This document shows positions 7,846 through 16,728 of a stretch of DNA of 64,000 bases, piece after piece; within the stretch, counting starts at the first letter, position 1; the number at the start of each line of letters is the position of its first letter. The position numbers and the translations under genes were made by a program. This DNA comes from Paucisalibacillus globulus (GTDB taxonomy: Bacteria; Bacillota; Bacilli; Bacillales; Amphibacillaceae). Location: assembly GCF_900184735.1 (NCBI RefSeq), contig NZ_LT855399.1:1-64000 (forward strand), read 5' to 3'. The notes under the pieces were generated by a model. The model saw nothing but the letters and a program-made list of their open reading frames with translations, was not told where the DNA came from and did not search any database.

Positions 7846-8832
7846 GTGCATCACACTATAAAGATAGATGAGATTATTGAAAGAAAACGAGATTTATATA
7901 TTGATATAAGCGAAAAAATATGGGACTTTGCTGAGATGAGTTACGAGGAAAAAGAATCAGCTGAACTGCTTTGTAAAGCTCTAGAAGAACAAGGGTTTGA
8001 AGTAGAACGAGGGGTAGCTGGGATAGACACGGCTTTTATCGGGAGTTTTGGAAACAGTGGTCCCGTTATGGCTATTCTTGGTGAATTTGATGCACTAGCA
8101 GGTTTGAGTCAGGAAAAAGGGCTAGCGGAGTATAAGCCTCTTTTGAAAAATGGTAGTGGGCATGGTTGTGGTCATAATTTGCTAGGAACAGGAGCACTTG
8201 CAGCTGCTGTTGCAGTAAAAGAATATCTGGAGGAGAATGGCCTTCCAGGAACAGTACGGTACTACGGGTGTCCAGCAGAAGAAAGTGGTGATGGTAAAAC
8301 CTATATGGTACGGGAAGGCTTATTTGATGATGTTGACTTTGCCTTAACCTGGCATCCGATGTCAGTTAATGCGGTAAGTTTAATGAATGCTCTAGCAACC
8401 TATCAAGTGTATTTCCGTTTCAAGGGTCGCGCTTCCCATGCAGCAGCGTCACCACATCTAGGTAGAAGTGCGCTGGATGCCGTGGAGTTAATGAATGTCG
8501 GTGTGAATTATTTACGTGAACATATTATTGACGATGCAAGAATTCATTATGCCATTACCAATACCGGTGGATTTTCTCCCAATGTGGTACAGGCGGAAGC
8601 CGAGGTATTGTATTTAATCCGTGCACCAAAGGTTGGAGAAGTAGAGAAAATCTATCAACGAGTTTGTAAAATTGCTGAAGGAGCAGCTCTAATGACAGAG
8701 ACAGAGCTAGAAATGGAGTTTGATAGCGGCACCTCGGATTTGATTCGTAACGCCACATTAGACAAAGTAATGATGGAAAATTTTCATCAGTGGTTCCCAT
8801 TGCCATTAAATTGGGGTTTGATTCTATTGTAG
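7846..8832 (+). pseudogene. 3'-truncated AbgB-like M20 amidohydrolase
   Basis: The product closely resembles the N-terminal two thirds of M20 amidohydrolases of the AbgB (p-aminobenzoyl-glutamate hydrolase subunit) type. GEFDALAGLSQ, GHGCGHNLLGTGA (metal ligand His), CPAEESGDGKTYMVREG and ASHAAASPHLGRSALDAVELM are all present. Homology runs to about NATLDKVMMENFH (near 8785), then a foreign tail of about ten residues leads to a stop. About 480 aa is usual, so roughly 150 C-terminal residues, including late metal ligands, are lost. The GTG at 7846 has GGGAG at the right distance; an ATG at 7831 is also in frame. Confidence 0.85.
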
Positions 8833-9746
8833 GAACTGCAATGGTTTTAGTTGGTGTTTCGGCAGGATTTACGGCAGCTTTCTCCAATCCATTTACTATT
8901 GGCGTTGCCCAAGGGATAGCAGAATTACCAATTTTCTCTGGGATGACACTACGAATTATTTACTGGTTATTATTTATGGCGGTAAGTATTGCGTTTGTCA
9001 TGAGGTATGCACATAAGGTGAAGAAAGATCCGACGAAAAGTATCATGTACGAGGAAGGACAAGTTACGTCTACTGTAACGAAAGTGAAAAAACAAGAGAA
9101 ATTAACCAAGATACAGGCTATAACATTAGGTGTCTTATTACTGACATTAGTCGTTCTTGCTTATGGTGTACTTGAATATGGGTGGTATATTATCGAGATT
9201 GCTGCGTTATTTTTGATTTTTGGTATTATAGTCGGTCTTATTAATAATATGAAAATCAATGAGATAGCAGAGAACTTTGTAAAAGGGTGTAAGGAGCTTG
9301 TTGTCGGTGCACTTGTTGTTGGGTTCGCATATGGTGTTCTAGTTTTACTACAAGATTCCAACACTATCGATACGATTTTAAATGGTATTACAAAAGCTAT
9401 TTCAGGAATGCCTAGTGAATTAGCAGCACTTGGAATGTATGTAATGCAAGGGTTAATGAACTTTATTGTAACATCAGGAAGCGGTCAGGCAGCGTTAACC
9501 ATGCCCATCATGACACCTCTTGCGGATTTACTAGATGTAAATCGACAGACAGCAGTTCTCGCTTTCCAAATGGGAGATGGAATATCGAATATTTTTGCCC
9601 CGACAAGTGGATTATTATTAGCCGGAATTGCAATGGCGGGGATTTCGTATGGTAAGTGGTTTAAATGGATTTGGCCATTGATATTAATTCATTATGTGTT
9701 GGGTGCTATTTTTGTGACGATTGCACATATGTTTGTTTGGGTTTAA
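8790..9746 (+). pseudogene. 5'-truncated YfcC-family (DcuC-like) transporter
   Basis: The frame carries the C-terminal two thirds of a YfcC-type carrier: IAIKLGFDSIVGTAMVLVG, FSNPFTIGVAQGIAELPIFSG, RYAHKVKKDP, SGMPSELAALGMYVMQGLMNFIVTSGSGQAA and MGDGISNIFAPTSG. Full-length relatives are about 460-500 aa; only about 316 residues remain and the first few membrane helices are missing. Homology begins at about 8793, exactly where amidohydrolase homology ends, so one deletion probably removed both ends. It lacks its own ribosome site. It could only be translated by re-initiation inside the upstream remnant. Confidence 0.85.
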
Positions 9747-9750
9747 AAGA

Positions 9751-9788
9751 AATAGAACTTCCAATTATTTGGAGGTTCTATTTTTCTA
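9751..9788 (+). terminator. Rho-independent terminator
   Basis: AATAGAACTTCC (9751-9762) pairs with GGAGGTTCTATT (9771-9782), with one G-T pair and an 8-nt loop, followed by a T run. It closes the amidohydrolase/transporter unit. Confidence 0.85.
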
Positions 9789-9806
9789 GTTTAACGTTTA
9801 TACCCA

Positions 9807-10142
9807 TTAAATGGAAAGTTTGTTTTTAGTATAGTCTCTTGGTGTAATGATGTATTTAGCGATAATAATTGCCGTTAGGAATACCAGGCAGAAAATATTT
9901 GTGCTATTACTTGTAATGAAGTGTGAATGAATAAGTTGCAAGTGTACCAACATGTTTAAAAGAAAGGATATTAAAAAACCTGCAATAGAAAAGCACCTTA
10001 AGCAACTGCATAACCACAATCTACTAGATTTTGTATTTGTTTTATTCTTTTTCATGTTTAGCAGATGCTTTGTTTGAAGTAATAGACCATACGAAACTCC
10101 TAAAACAAAGATAGTCACTACTAAATATCCAATTACATCCAT
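9807..10142 (-). CDS. Small integral membrane protein, 111 aa
   Basis: Three hydrophobic helices are visible (about residues 3-23, 48-70 and 80-98), with a basic, Lys/Asn-rich loop between the first two (HLLNMKKNKTNTKSSRLW). The ATG has AGGTGGAG about 7 nt upstream, which supports expression. No family recognised. It is convergent with the transporter remnant and divergent from the serine hydrolase gene. Confidence 0.6.
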   Translation of the reverse strand: MDVIGYLVVTIFVLGVSYGLLLQTKHLLNMKKNKTNTKSSRLWLCSCLRCFSIAGFLISFLLNMLVHLQLIHSHFITSNSTNIFCLVFLTAIIIAKYIITPRDYTKNKLSI

Positions 10143-10217
10143 ATCTTATCTCCACCTATTGTCGTTACATTTCATTATTATACTATCATATTATTATAAT
10201 ATATTATAAATTTTCAT

Positions 10218-10246
10218 TTAATAGGAACATATATTCGTGATATAAT
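10218..10246 (+). promoter_or_regulatory. Candidate promoter for the serine hydrolase gene
   Basis: TATAAT at 10241-10246 is a perfect -10. The best -35 at 17 nt is TTAATA (10218-10223), a weak match. It lies 24 nt before the ATG at 10270. Confidence 0.45.
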
Positions 10247-10269
10247 CTTGTAAAAGGTGGCGATGAAGA

Positions 10270-11298
10270 ATGAATAAAGAAATCATAAACATACAAGAGC
10301 GGATGGATTATTATAAGGTACAAGGATTAACAATCGCTTTAATGAATAATGGCCGGGTTGATGCCATAGAAAACTACGGAGTGCTAGAAGCAGGAACTAA
10401 TAGAAAAGTAGAAAATGGAACTGTATTTAGTGCTTGTTCTATTAGTAAATTTGTAACGGGAATGCTTGTGATGAAGCTAAAGGAAGCTGGCGTTCTTGAT
10501 TTGGATGAGGACGTGAATATAAAGTTGCAAGGTTGGAAAGTCCAGGAACATCAATTTAGTAGTCCGGTAACTTTACGACATTTACTCAGTCATCAGTCAG
10601 GTATTGTGGATCCGGAAGGTAGTTTTATAGAATTAGATTCTCGGTTTGGTAATCCTTCCATGATAGAGATTTTAGAAGGGAAAACCCCTTATTGTGTTTC
10701 GCCTATACAGGTAACGCATGAACCAGGAAGTGAATTTCATTATGCAGATGCAGGATACTGTATTATTCAACAACTAATAGAAGATGTGACCGGAGCCTCC
10801 TTTGAACAGGTAATGAAGGAACAGATTTTTCAACCATTAGAAATGGAAAGTAGTACATATTTGGTAGATACTTCAGAACTTGGAAATGGGAGCTTTTCTT
10901 GCGGTCATAACAAGAACGGTGAAATCGTTACTGGGAAATATCCAATATATCCCTACCCTGCGGCATCGGGATTATGGACAACTTCCTCTGATTTAGCCAA
11001 ATTAGTTCTTGAATTATTGCATGCAGTCCATGGGAATAGCACGTTGGGCATTTCAGTAAATAGTGTAAATGAAATGATTAGCCCACAGGGAGGGAAAGAT
11101 TGGACTGGATTAGGGGTTTTCCTAGGCGAATCCGGTAATGGTTTAGAAGTGTCATCACTAGGTTGGGGAGTAGGATTCCAGTGTATGATGGTTGCTAAGC
11201 CACATATAGGGATAGGCACTGTGATCATGACTAATGCAGAATTAGGTGTACATCAGATGGAAGGGTTAATTGGCGAGATTTACAGAGAAATCATGTAA
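10270..11298 (+). CDS. Class C beta-lactamase-like serine hydrolase
   Basis: The 342-aa protein has the serine beta-lactamase/transpeptidase fold. The S-x-x-K nucleophile motif is S57-I-S-K60 (ACSISKFVTG), followed by LRHLLSHQSGI and by HYADAGYCIIQQLIEDVTG, where Tyr of the Y-x-N motif is kept but the third position is Asp. There is no signal peptide, so it is probably a cytoplasmic esterase or peptidase-like enzyme rather than a resistance enzyme. AGGTGG precedes the ATG. A GNAT gene follows 38 bp downstream. Confidence 0.85.
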   Translation: MNKEIINIQERMDYYKVQGLTIALMNNGRVDAIENYGVLEAGTNRKVENGTVFSACSISKFVTGMLVMKLKEAGVLDLDEDVNIKLQGWKVQEHQFSSPVTLRHLLSHQSGIVDPEGSFIELDSRFGNPSMIEILEGKTPYCVSPIQVTHEPGSEFHYADAGYCIIQQLIEDVTGASFEQVMKEQIFQPLEMESSTYLVDTSELGNGSFSCGHNKNGEIVTGKYPIYPYPAASGLWTTSSDLAKLVLELLHAVHGNSTLGISVNSVNEMISPQGGKDWTGLGVFLGESGNGLEVSSLGWGVGFQCMMVAKPHIGIGTVIMTNAELGVHQMEGLIGEIYREIM

Positions 11299-11336
11299 AA
11301 TAATCCTAACCGTGTTATTTTGAGAGGAAGATTTAT

Positions 11337-11891
11337 TTGGACGTATTTAGCGATATGATAGAGACAGAAAGATTGGTTATCCGCCCACTTAATAATGAAG
11401 ATTATACTACCTGGTACACTCAATTTGAGAATAGGCTTCCGTCACAACATAGATATGATGAGGGGAAATTAGATATGGGAGTCTGTACGAAAAAGTGGTT
11501 TCAACAATTGGTAGATAATCATCGTAGCTTGGCATTGGAAGACAAAATCTATGTTTTTGGCATTTTTCGTAAAGCTGACAATGCCCATCTAGGTGCAATC
11601 GACTTCTCTACTTTATTAAGAGATGATTTCCAGTGGGCAAGGGTAGGGTATACCATACATAATCAATTTTGGAGAAAAGGTTATGCGAAGGAAGCTGTGA
11701 AAGCAGCCATTCATTTTGCTTTTGAGAAACTAAATTACCACCGTATTGAAGCACATATTAATCTTGATAATTTTCCTTCCATTAAGCTAGCTGAAAGTGT
11801 TGGAATGGAATTTGAATGTGTTCGTAAAGGCTTTATCTATGAATTTGAAGAATGGACTGATAATCTAGTATATTACATCAATCGAAGTTAG
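11337..11891 (+). CDS. GNAT acetyltransferase, RimJ/RimL type
   Basis: The 184-aa protein begins with the ETERLVIRPLNNEDY strand typical of the RimJ/RimL (Acetyltransf_3) group. It carries motif A as GYTIHNQFWRKGYAKEAVKAAIHFAFEKLNYHRIEAHI and ends FIYEFEEWTDNLVYYI. The substrate could be a ribosomal protein N-terminus or a small amine. I accept TTG 11337 as start because AGAGGAAG sits 6 nt upstream and no ATG is as well placed. It shares a likely transcript with the serine hydrolase. Confidence 0.85.
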   Translation: MDVFSDMIETERLVIRPLNNEDYTTWYTQFENRLPSQHRYDEGKLDMGVCTKKWFQQLVDNHRSLALEDKIYVFGIFRKADNAHLGAIDFSTLLRDDFQWARVGYTIHNQFWRKGYAKEAVKAAIHFAFEKLNYHRIEAHINLDNFPSIKLAESVGMEFECVRKGFIYEFEEWTDNLVYYINRS

Positions 11892-11910
11892 TTATTACTT
11901 GTAACGATTA

Positions 11911-11949
11911 AAAAATCTGTAAAACCCTATTAGGATTTTACAGATTTTT
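11911..11949. terminator. Bidirectional terminator
   Basis: A perfect 14-bp stem, AAAAATCTGTAAAA (11911-11924) and TTTTACAGATTTTT (11936-11949), gives a U run on both strands. It separates the GNAT gene from the convergent DsbA-family gene. Confidence 0.9.
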
Positions 11950-11956
11950 ATGTCTG

Positions 11957-12877
11957 TTATCTATTTACAAAGTATTTTTCACCAAGAAGTTCCTTTTCCT
12001 GGTACGTATCACTAGCCAATTGCTCTTTCACATAATTAGTAAGCTCGGATGGAGCGACATCATACATCACTTCAATCTCTTTAGCAAATAGCAACTTTTC
12101 TTCTTTTATCAAATCAGAAAGAGATGGTTGTTTTTTAGGCTCCGGAGTATCATCTAAGGCTTGTGCTAAACCTGATACATAATATTCAAATGGGCGGCCT
12201 CCAACAATTTTTACCCCTTTATTATCTTCGTTAACCATGATAATCGTTGGAAAACCTCTAGCACCAAGTTTTCTAGTTAGAGCAAAGTCTTCCATGAGCA
12301 AATCATGTCCGGCTTTTTCGTTTGCTTCTTTTACAATTGCTTCTCCATCTAGCCCCATCTTATTAACAACCGCAATCATAACCGCATTTTCACCAATGTT
12401 CTCATTGAAAGCAAATAGTGCTTCTCTTGCACGACGTAAGTATTCAGATGCTTTTTCATTACCGTGCAGTTTTTGAATGATTTTAAATACACGAGATGGA
12501 GGGAAAGATGATTGAACAGGATTGTCAATCATCAGTGAACCATCAATTGGCATACGTGTATGCTCCCCAACTTCTCTCCAGTGACCAGCAACATCTGCAG
12601 GTTTATAGATGCCATTAGCAGGATCAATTGGCCCGTCATGCCATTTTTCCAATAGTCCACCCATTACAGTGTGGAAGTTGAAATAGTGACCATATTGTTC
12701 TGTGAAGCGGCGAAGTGTAGGCTCAATCGCCCAGCAATGGGAACAAATTGGGTCGGTAACATAGTATAAATCTACTTTTTTAGTAGGTTGGTTTAAATCA
12801 ATGATTTCCATTTCGTCGTCACCAGCTTCCCCACAAATTCCAGTTTCTAAGTCACAAATCATATTTTGGTTACTCAT
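11957..12877 (-). CDS. DsbA-family protein, SpxH/YjbH-like
   Basis: The 306-aa protein has a thioredoxin-fold start with a CxxC motif (YYVTDPICSHCWAIEP, Cys near residues 45 and 48) and an inserted helical domain. The later RKLGARGFPTIIMV segment contains the cis-Pro of the DsbA fold. The C-terminal FAKEIEVMYDVAPSELTNYVKE resembles the tail of YjbH/SpxH, the adaptor that brings Spx to ClpXP, but an oxidoreductase role is equally possible. It has no signal peptide. Its ATG overlaps the stop of the FMN reductase gene (ATGA), so the two form one operon. Confidence 0.75.
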   Translation of the reverse strand: MSNQNMICDLETGICGEAGDDEMEIIDLNQPTKKVDLYYVTDPICSHCWAIEPTLRRFTEQYGHYFNFHTVMGGLLEKWHDGPIDPANGIYKPADVAGHWREVGEHTRMPIDGSLMIDNPVQSSFPPSRVFKIIQKLHGNEKASEYLRRAREALFAFNENIGENAVMIAVVNKMGLDGEAIVKEANEKAGHDLLMEDFALTRKLGARGFPTIIMVNEDNKGVKIVGGRPFEYYVSGLAQALDDTPEPKKQPSLSDLIKEEKLLFAKEIEVMYDVAPSELTNYVKEQLASDTYQEKELLGEKYFVNR

Positions 12878-13452
12878 ACAGTAACTTCCTCCTTTACACG
12901 AATCGTTTTAAGTGCGGTAGACCATTCAATCACTTCATCTAGTAACTTTTCAACTGTATCCTTATGGAATGGCGCTGGATTGAATTTGCTCATCTCCTCA
13001 AAGTCGGTGAATAAACTCATTCCAACATGCGTTCCTACGGTTGCTACTTTTGGAACCGATAAGATCAGGCGTAATTCATTTGCAGCTGAAACACCAAGTG
13101 TTGATCCGTAACTGACAATCCCTGCAGCTTTGTTATTCCACTCTTGGTATAGATAATCGATTGCATCCTTTAATCCGGAAGTTATGCCTTTATTGTATTC
13201 TGCTAGTACAAATATAAATCCATCCAGTGAGTCAATTTTTTCCGACCAAGGTTTTGCTTCAGGTGTTTGATAATCTCGCGTAAAGACTGCAGGTACAGAT
13301 TCATTATATCTTGGTAAGTTGTAATCCTTAATGTCCACTAGTTCAAATTCTGCATCGGTTCTTTGGTCTGCGATGGATTTCACCCATTCTGCAACCTGTG
13401 TATTAACACGGGAATCTCTTGTACTCCCTGTGATAATTCCAATTCTAACCAT
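12874..13452 (-). CDS. NAD(P)H-dependent FMN reductase
   Basis: This 192-aa flavodoxin-fold reductase shows GIITGSTRDSRVN (phosphate loop for FMN) at the N-terminus, LPRYNESVPAVF, and FVLAEYNKGITSGLKDAIDYLYQEWNNKAAGIVSYG, the conserved flavin-binding and dimer region of the NADPH-dependent FMN reductase family. It probably reduces quinones, azo compounds or free flavin. AGGAGG precedes the ATG. It is divergent from a TetR regulator and coupled to the SpxH-like gene. Confidence 0.9.
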   Translation of the reverse strand: MVRIGIITGSTRDSRVNTQVAEWVKSIADQRTDAEFELVDIKDYNLPRYNESVPAVFTRDYQTPEAKPWSEKIDSLDGFIFVLAEYNKGITSGLKDAIDYLYQEWNNKAAGIVSYGSTLGVSAANELRLILSVPKVATVGTHVGMSLFTDFEEMSKFNPAPFHKDTVEKLLDEVIEWSTALKTIRVKEEVTV

Positions 13453-13588
13453 AATCGAATACCTCCTAATATTGTGTAATAAGTGCTACTTAGAAAGCCT
13501 TTATTTTCAAAATATTAAGCCTTCCGTTTGCTTCTAAGGCTAGTTTATAAGATAATCGAAACTAGGAACACCAATAGTTTGACGGAAA

Positions 13589-13604
13589 TGTTGGATATCC
13601 AACA
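13589..13604. promoter_or_regulatory. 16-bp perfect palindrome, likely TetR operator
   Basis: The sequence TGTTGGATATCCAACA is fully self-complementary and lies 40 bp before the TetR start, between that gene and the divergent FMN reductase gene. A related half site, CTGTTGGA, recurs at 13617-13624. TetR proteins normally bind such palindromes in their own intergenic region. Confidence 0.75.
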
Positions 13605-13643
13605 CATCGGGAAAACTGTTGGAAAAATAGGAGGGTTTTCGAG

Positions 13644-14201
13644 TTGACTGAGGCAAAAACTGATCCGCGTATTCTTCGTACTCGTAAATTAATAATGGAT
13701 TCTTTTATTGACCTTTCCAGTAAAAAGGAATTTAAGGATATTACGATAAAAGATATCACCACAGAGGCGATGATTAATCGGGCAACGTTTTATTATCATT
13801 TTATGGATATCTATGATCTTCTCGATAAGGCATTAACAGAAGTATTACTAGTCAATTTAAATGGGAAAGAATATGAAAATAGCGAGCTCAATGAAGAGAC
13901 TCTCATAAGTCTATTCACTGCGATTACCGATTTTCAGACTTCCTTATCGACTCGCTGTCATCGAGGTTATGAAGATACCATTGCACGAATCATTCGGGAC
14001 CAGTTAGAAGTAATATTCTTTAGAATGCTTGAACTTCAGCATCCAGAAGAAGTAGAGGAAGGACTAAAGCTTTCCGCAACCATGTTAAGTTGGGGGCTTT
14101 ACGGGGCTTCGATGGAGTGGAGAAGAAGTAGTGATTCTGTTTCTCCAGAGGAATTTATTAAAACAGCCATTCCTTATATACAGAATGGAATTGGTAACTA
14201 G
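13644..14201 (+). CDS. TetR/AcrR-family transcriptional regulator
   Basis: The 185-aa protein has the N-terminal TetR helix-turn-helix (residues about 9-56: RILRTRKLIMDSFIDL, FKDITIKDITTEAMINRATFYYHF) and a C-terminal ligand-binding domain of the TetR_C_7 kind. TTG 13644 is the likely start, 8 nt after AGGAGGG. Divergent placement and the palindrome at 13589-13604 suggest that it represses itself and the FMN reductase/SpxH-like operon, relieved by an electrophile, quinone or similar inducer (inference). Confidence 0.9.
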   Translation: MTEAKTDPRILRTRKLIMDSFIDLSSKKEFKDITIKDITTEAMINRATFYYHFMDIYDLLDKALTEVLLVNLNGKEYENSELNEETLISLFTAITDFQTSLSTRCHRGYEDTIARIIRDQLEVIFFRMLELQHPEEVEEGLKLSATMLSWGLYGASMEWRRSSDSVSPEEFIKTAIPYIQNGIGN

Positions 14202-14238
14202 TTCATTAGAATAGCTTAATAGGTACGTTTGTGAAATT

Positions 14239-14284
14239 TAAAAGCACCTTAAATGCTATTTCCGTAGCATTTAAGGTGCTTTTA
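14239..14284. terminator. Strong bidirectional terminator
   Basis: A perfect 20-bp stem (14239-14258 with 14265-14284, containing AGCACCTTAAATGCTA) with a 6-nt loop, and A/T tracts at both ends. It serves the TetR gene and the convergent CueP-like gene. Confidence 0.92.
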
Positions 14285-14293
14285 TCGTTTATT

Positions 14294-14815
14294 TTATACT
14301 AGCTGCATGGTCGTAATACAAGTATTATCTCCTTTAAAAGTTGAGATTATAGACTCAGCAACTTTACCATTATGTTCAATGGTTACGTTAAATTTCTGAT
14401 CACGAGGTAACCATAAATCTATGAAGCCATTTTCGAATGTAGTCATTGTTTTATCCACCACAACATTCCCGTCTTCATCTTCAATATGGACTTGGAAATC
14501 TTTTTCCACTAATTCTCCTTGGCAACCAGTCAAGCTATGGATGGCACATTCATGGGTTGTGGTTTCAAAAGGTGCTATGGAGACAAAAAATTCATCCTCC
14601 GGTAGGTCATAAGTTGTTTCCTTATTATTTTGATCCATTACAATTAGTTCATGTGATGTAATAGAGGCTGTGATGTCTTCAAAATCACCAACACTATAGT
14701 CATGAACCATTTCTTTAATGTCTTTCTCTTGATTGTTCTCTGAAGTCTCATTATTACAAGCAGCCATGATGGAAATAAGTAGTACTGCTAGAAAGGTTAA
14801 TCGTAGTATTTTCAT
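14294..14815 (-). CDS. CueP-family metal-binding lipoprotein
   Basis: A lipobox (SIMAAC) puts the lipid-modified Cys at residue 20. The mature part matches CueP: LPEDEFFVSIAPFETTTHECAIHSLTGCQGEL with conserved Cys and His, then TMTTFENGFIDLWLPRD and a C-terminal DNTCITTMQLV with the last conserved Cys. In Salmonella, CueP binds and reduces periplasmic copper; in Gram-positives it is membrane-anchored outside the cell. No copper exporter or regulator is adjacent, so it appears to stand alone. GGAGCG precedes the ATG. Confidence 0.85.
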   Translation of the reverse strand: MKILRLTFLAVLLISIMAACNNETSENNQEKDIKEMVHDYSVGDFEDITASITSHELIVMDQNNKETTYDLPEDEFFVSIAPFETTTHECAIHSLTGCQGELVEKDFQVHIEDEDGNVVVDKTMTTFENGFIDLWLPRDQKFNVTIEHNGKVAESIISTFKGDNTCITTMQLV

Positions 14816-14935
14816 TTAAAGTCGCTCCAATACTATGTATAATACCTAGTATTTTACCATAATAAGCGCTTTTATAACCTAATGTCACGAAAAGTTCATA
14901 AGGAAACAATTACTCCTCAATGCCTATCTAGGAGT

Positions 14936-16213
14936 TCATTTAATACTTTCATGAAGTAGACTTAGGGCTTTTTCCATGTCGATGTCCTTTTCAAGATGCT
15001 CTGGTGTCCACGGTATATAGATATGTGGTTTTATTCCTTGTTCGTGATTTGGGTCACGATTATCTAGTTGGTCCAATCTAGATGTTGGGTAGAGAAAGTT
15101 AAACTGGTTGTTCAATTTAATTTCATTTAAGTTCGCATAATCATTGATTCCCATAGTAGGACGACCAACCACGGTGACTTTTGAAGATTGTTTGCATAAG
15201 TAAACAAAAATATCGCCCGCGCTGCCACAGTAATTATCTGTTAAGATAATAATAATCTTCGGGTATTCACAGCCATCGATTTCGAATTCAGAACCACTTG
15301 TTTCATCTCTGAAACTAATAAATCCTTTACCACGATTCTTTACCCAAGGTTCTTTCCATTGTTGCAGTCCTTCTAGATATTGTTCATTATCAGCCTTCTC
15401 TAATTCTTCATTTATAGATTTAATAGTTAGATCTGCATTTCTTTCTGTGCAGTTAAATTTCATGTTGTAGAAACTACTATCAATCCTATTTGTACCAGCA
15501 GGGAAGATGTACTTGGTTAGATTCATAAATGATAAGTCTCTACCACCGTTATTTGTACGAACATCGATTATTAAATTATTTATGCTTTCTAATTCTTCCT
15601 TATGTTCATCTATTAAATTATCTATAGGTGTAGGCTCGAAAAAGTCAGAAAGAGTCATAAACAAAGTATCCTCGTTTAGTTTTTTCATAGAATGAACGGG
15701 CTGGTATGGTGATTTTTCGTATTGCTTTAATTCAAGAAGACGAATGTTTCCACTCGAATCTATTATCTCTGCCACATTGTATTTTGATATAATACTTCTC
15801 CAATCTTCTCTTTCTGCTTTTGTTTCCATTAATTCACGTTGATGTTTTTCGACTAACTGAGGTATAGAAATTTGGTCTAACGAAATGATTGCTTCACCAA
15901 TCTCAACACGGGTTTCTGAAGAAAGTTTTGTGATGTAAAGCTTGTCCTCATAACGTCTTACTCGAAAACCATTATCAAATTCTTTTTGTGTTTCAGATTC
16001 AATAAGGTTGAACAATATGTGAGGATCCTTAAAATCTAGTATGTAATCTTGTACAATTTCAGTAAACCGATTCGCAGTTAGCTCTCCATTACTTTCTAAA
16101 TCTACTATCTTTTTCTCAAATTCTTCAGGATTATCCCAACCTCTTTTGTCTATGTAGCCAGCATAGTCATGATGCATGATGTCAACAATTTCTCGAAATA
16201 TATTAGTATACAT
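14936..16213 (-). CDS. S41-family peptidase
   Basis: The 425-aa protein has the C-terminal processing peptidase (S41) core. NNLIIDVRTNNGGRDLSFMN carries the substrate-carboxylate binding strand, and IIILTDNYCGSAGDIFVYL holds the catalytic Ser (in GSAGD); a PDZ-like region precedes them. There is no signal peptide, so the protein is probably cytoplasmic, unlike CtpA. GGGGGA precedes the ATG at 16213. The upstream 21-bp repeat array lies between it and the S1C protease gene. Confidence 0.85.
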   Translation of the reverse strand: MYTNIFREIVDIMHHDYAGYIDKRGWDNPEEFEKKIVDLESNGELTANRFTEIVQDYILDFKDPHILFNLIESETQKEFDNGFRVRRYEDKLYITKLSSETRVEIGEAIISLDQISIPQLVEKHQRELMETKAEREDWRSIISKYNVAEIIDSSGNIRLLELKQYEKSPYQPVHSMKKLNEDTLFMTLSDFFEPTPIDNLIDEHKEELESINNLIIDVRTNNGGRDLSFMNLTKYIFPAGTNRIDSSFYNMKFNCTERNADLTIKSINEELEKADNEQYLEGLQQWKEPWVKNRGKGFISFRDETSGSEFEIDGCEYPKIIIILTDNYCGSAGDIFVYLCKQSSKVTVVGRPTMGINDYANLNEIKLNNQFNFLYPTSRLDQLDNRDPNHEQGIKPHIYIPWTPEHLEKDIDMEKALSLLHESIK

Positions 16214-16389
16214 GATGGTCCCCCTTGTTTAACTATTCTAAATTAATTGTAATGTATGGAGTGTTTATTAACAATGCCGCTCGGGGATGATTTGTTCTCG
16301 GTCTTGAGTTGGAGAAGAAAAGGGGCTTGACCTAGGCAATTAAAAGCATGGGCCCTTTTTGAGAGAGCATCGTACTGAGAGTGAGGAGG

Positions 16390-16728
16390 ATGAGCCCGAA
16401 CCCAAACTAGTATCGTCCCTAGTGTGGGGAGGATGCACCCAAACCTAACTAACATGCACCCAATCTCGGCAAGCATGATCCCGAGTCCAGCAAGTATCGT
16501 CCCAAGCCGAGTGACCATGCACCCAAGTCTAGCAAGTATCGCCCCAAGCCGAGTGAGCATGAGCCTAAGTCCAGCAAGTATCGTCCCAAGCCCAGTGACC
16601 ATGCGCCCAAGTCCAGCAAGTATCGTCCCATGCCTAGCAACCATGAGCCCAAGTCTAGCAACCATCAACCCAGTCCCACCAACCATCAGCCCAAACCTAG
16701 CAATCATCAACCCAAGCCCAGCACAACC
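16390..16728. repeat. Array of sixteen 21-bp degenerate repeats abutting the S1C protease stop
   Basis: Unit starts fall at 16390, 16412, 16433 and then every 21 bp to 16706. A typical plus-strand pair is ATCGTCCCAAGCCGAGTGAC(C) followed by ATGCACCCAAGTCTAGCAAG(T). Units differ by substitutions but, after the first, not in length. The array ends at the stop codon of the S1C protease gene (16731-16729 on the minus strand). It leaves open frames on both strands with a seven-residue period; these lack ribosome sites and I do not count them as genes. The rest of 16214-16389 holds nothing I can identify. Confidence 0.9.

Noticed and set aside
13491-13539. Imperfect inverted repeat CTTAGAAAGC/GCTTCTAAG upstream of the FMN reductase gene as a riboswitch
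   Set aside because: The arms do not pair without a bulge, and no conserved core of a known riboswitch is present.
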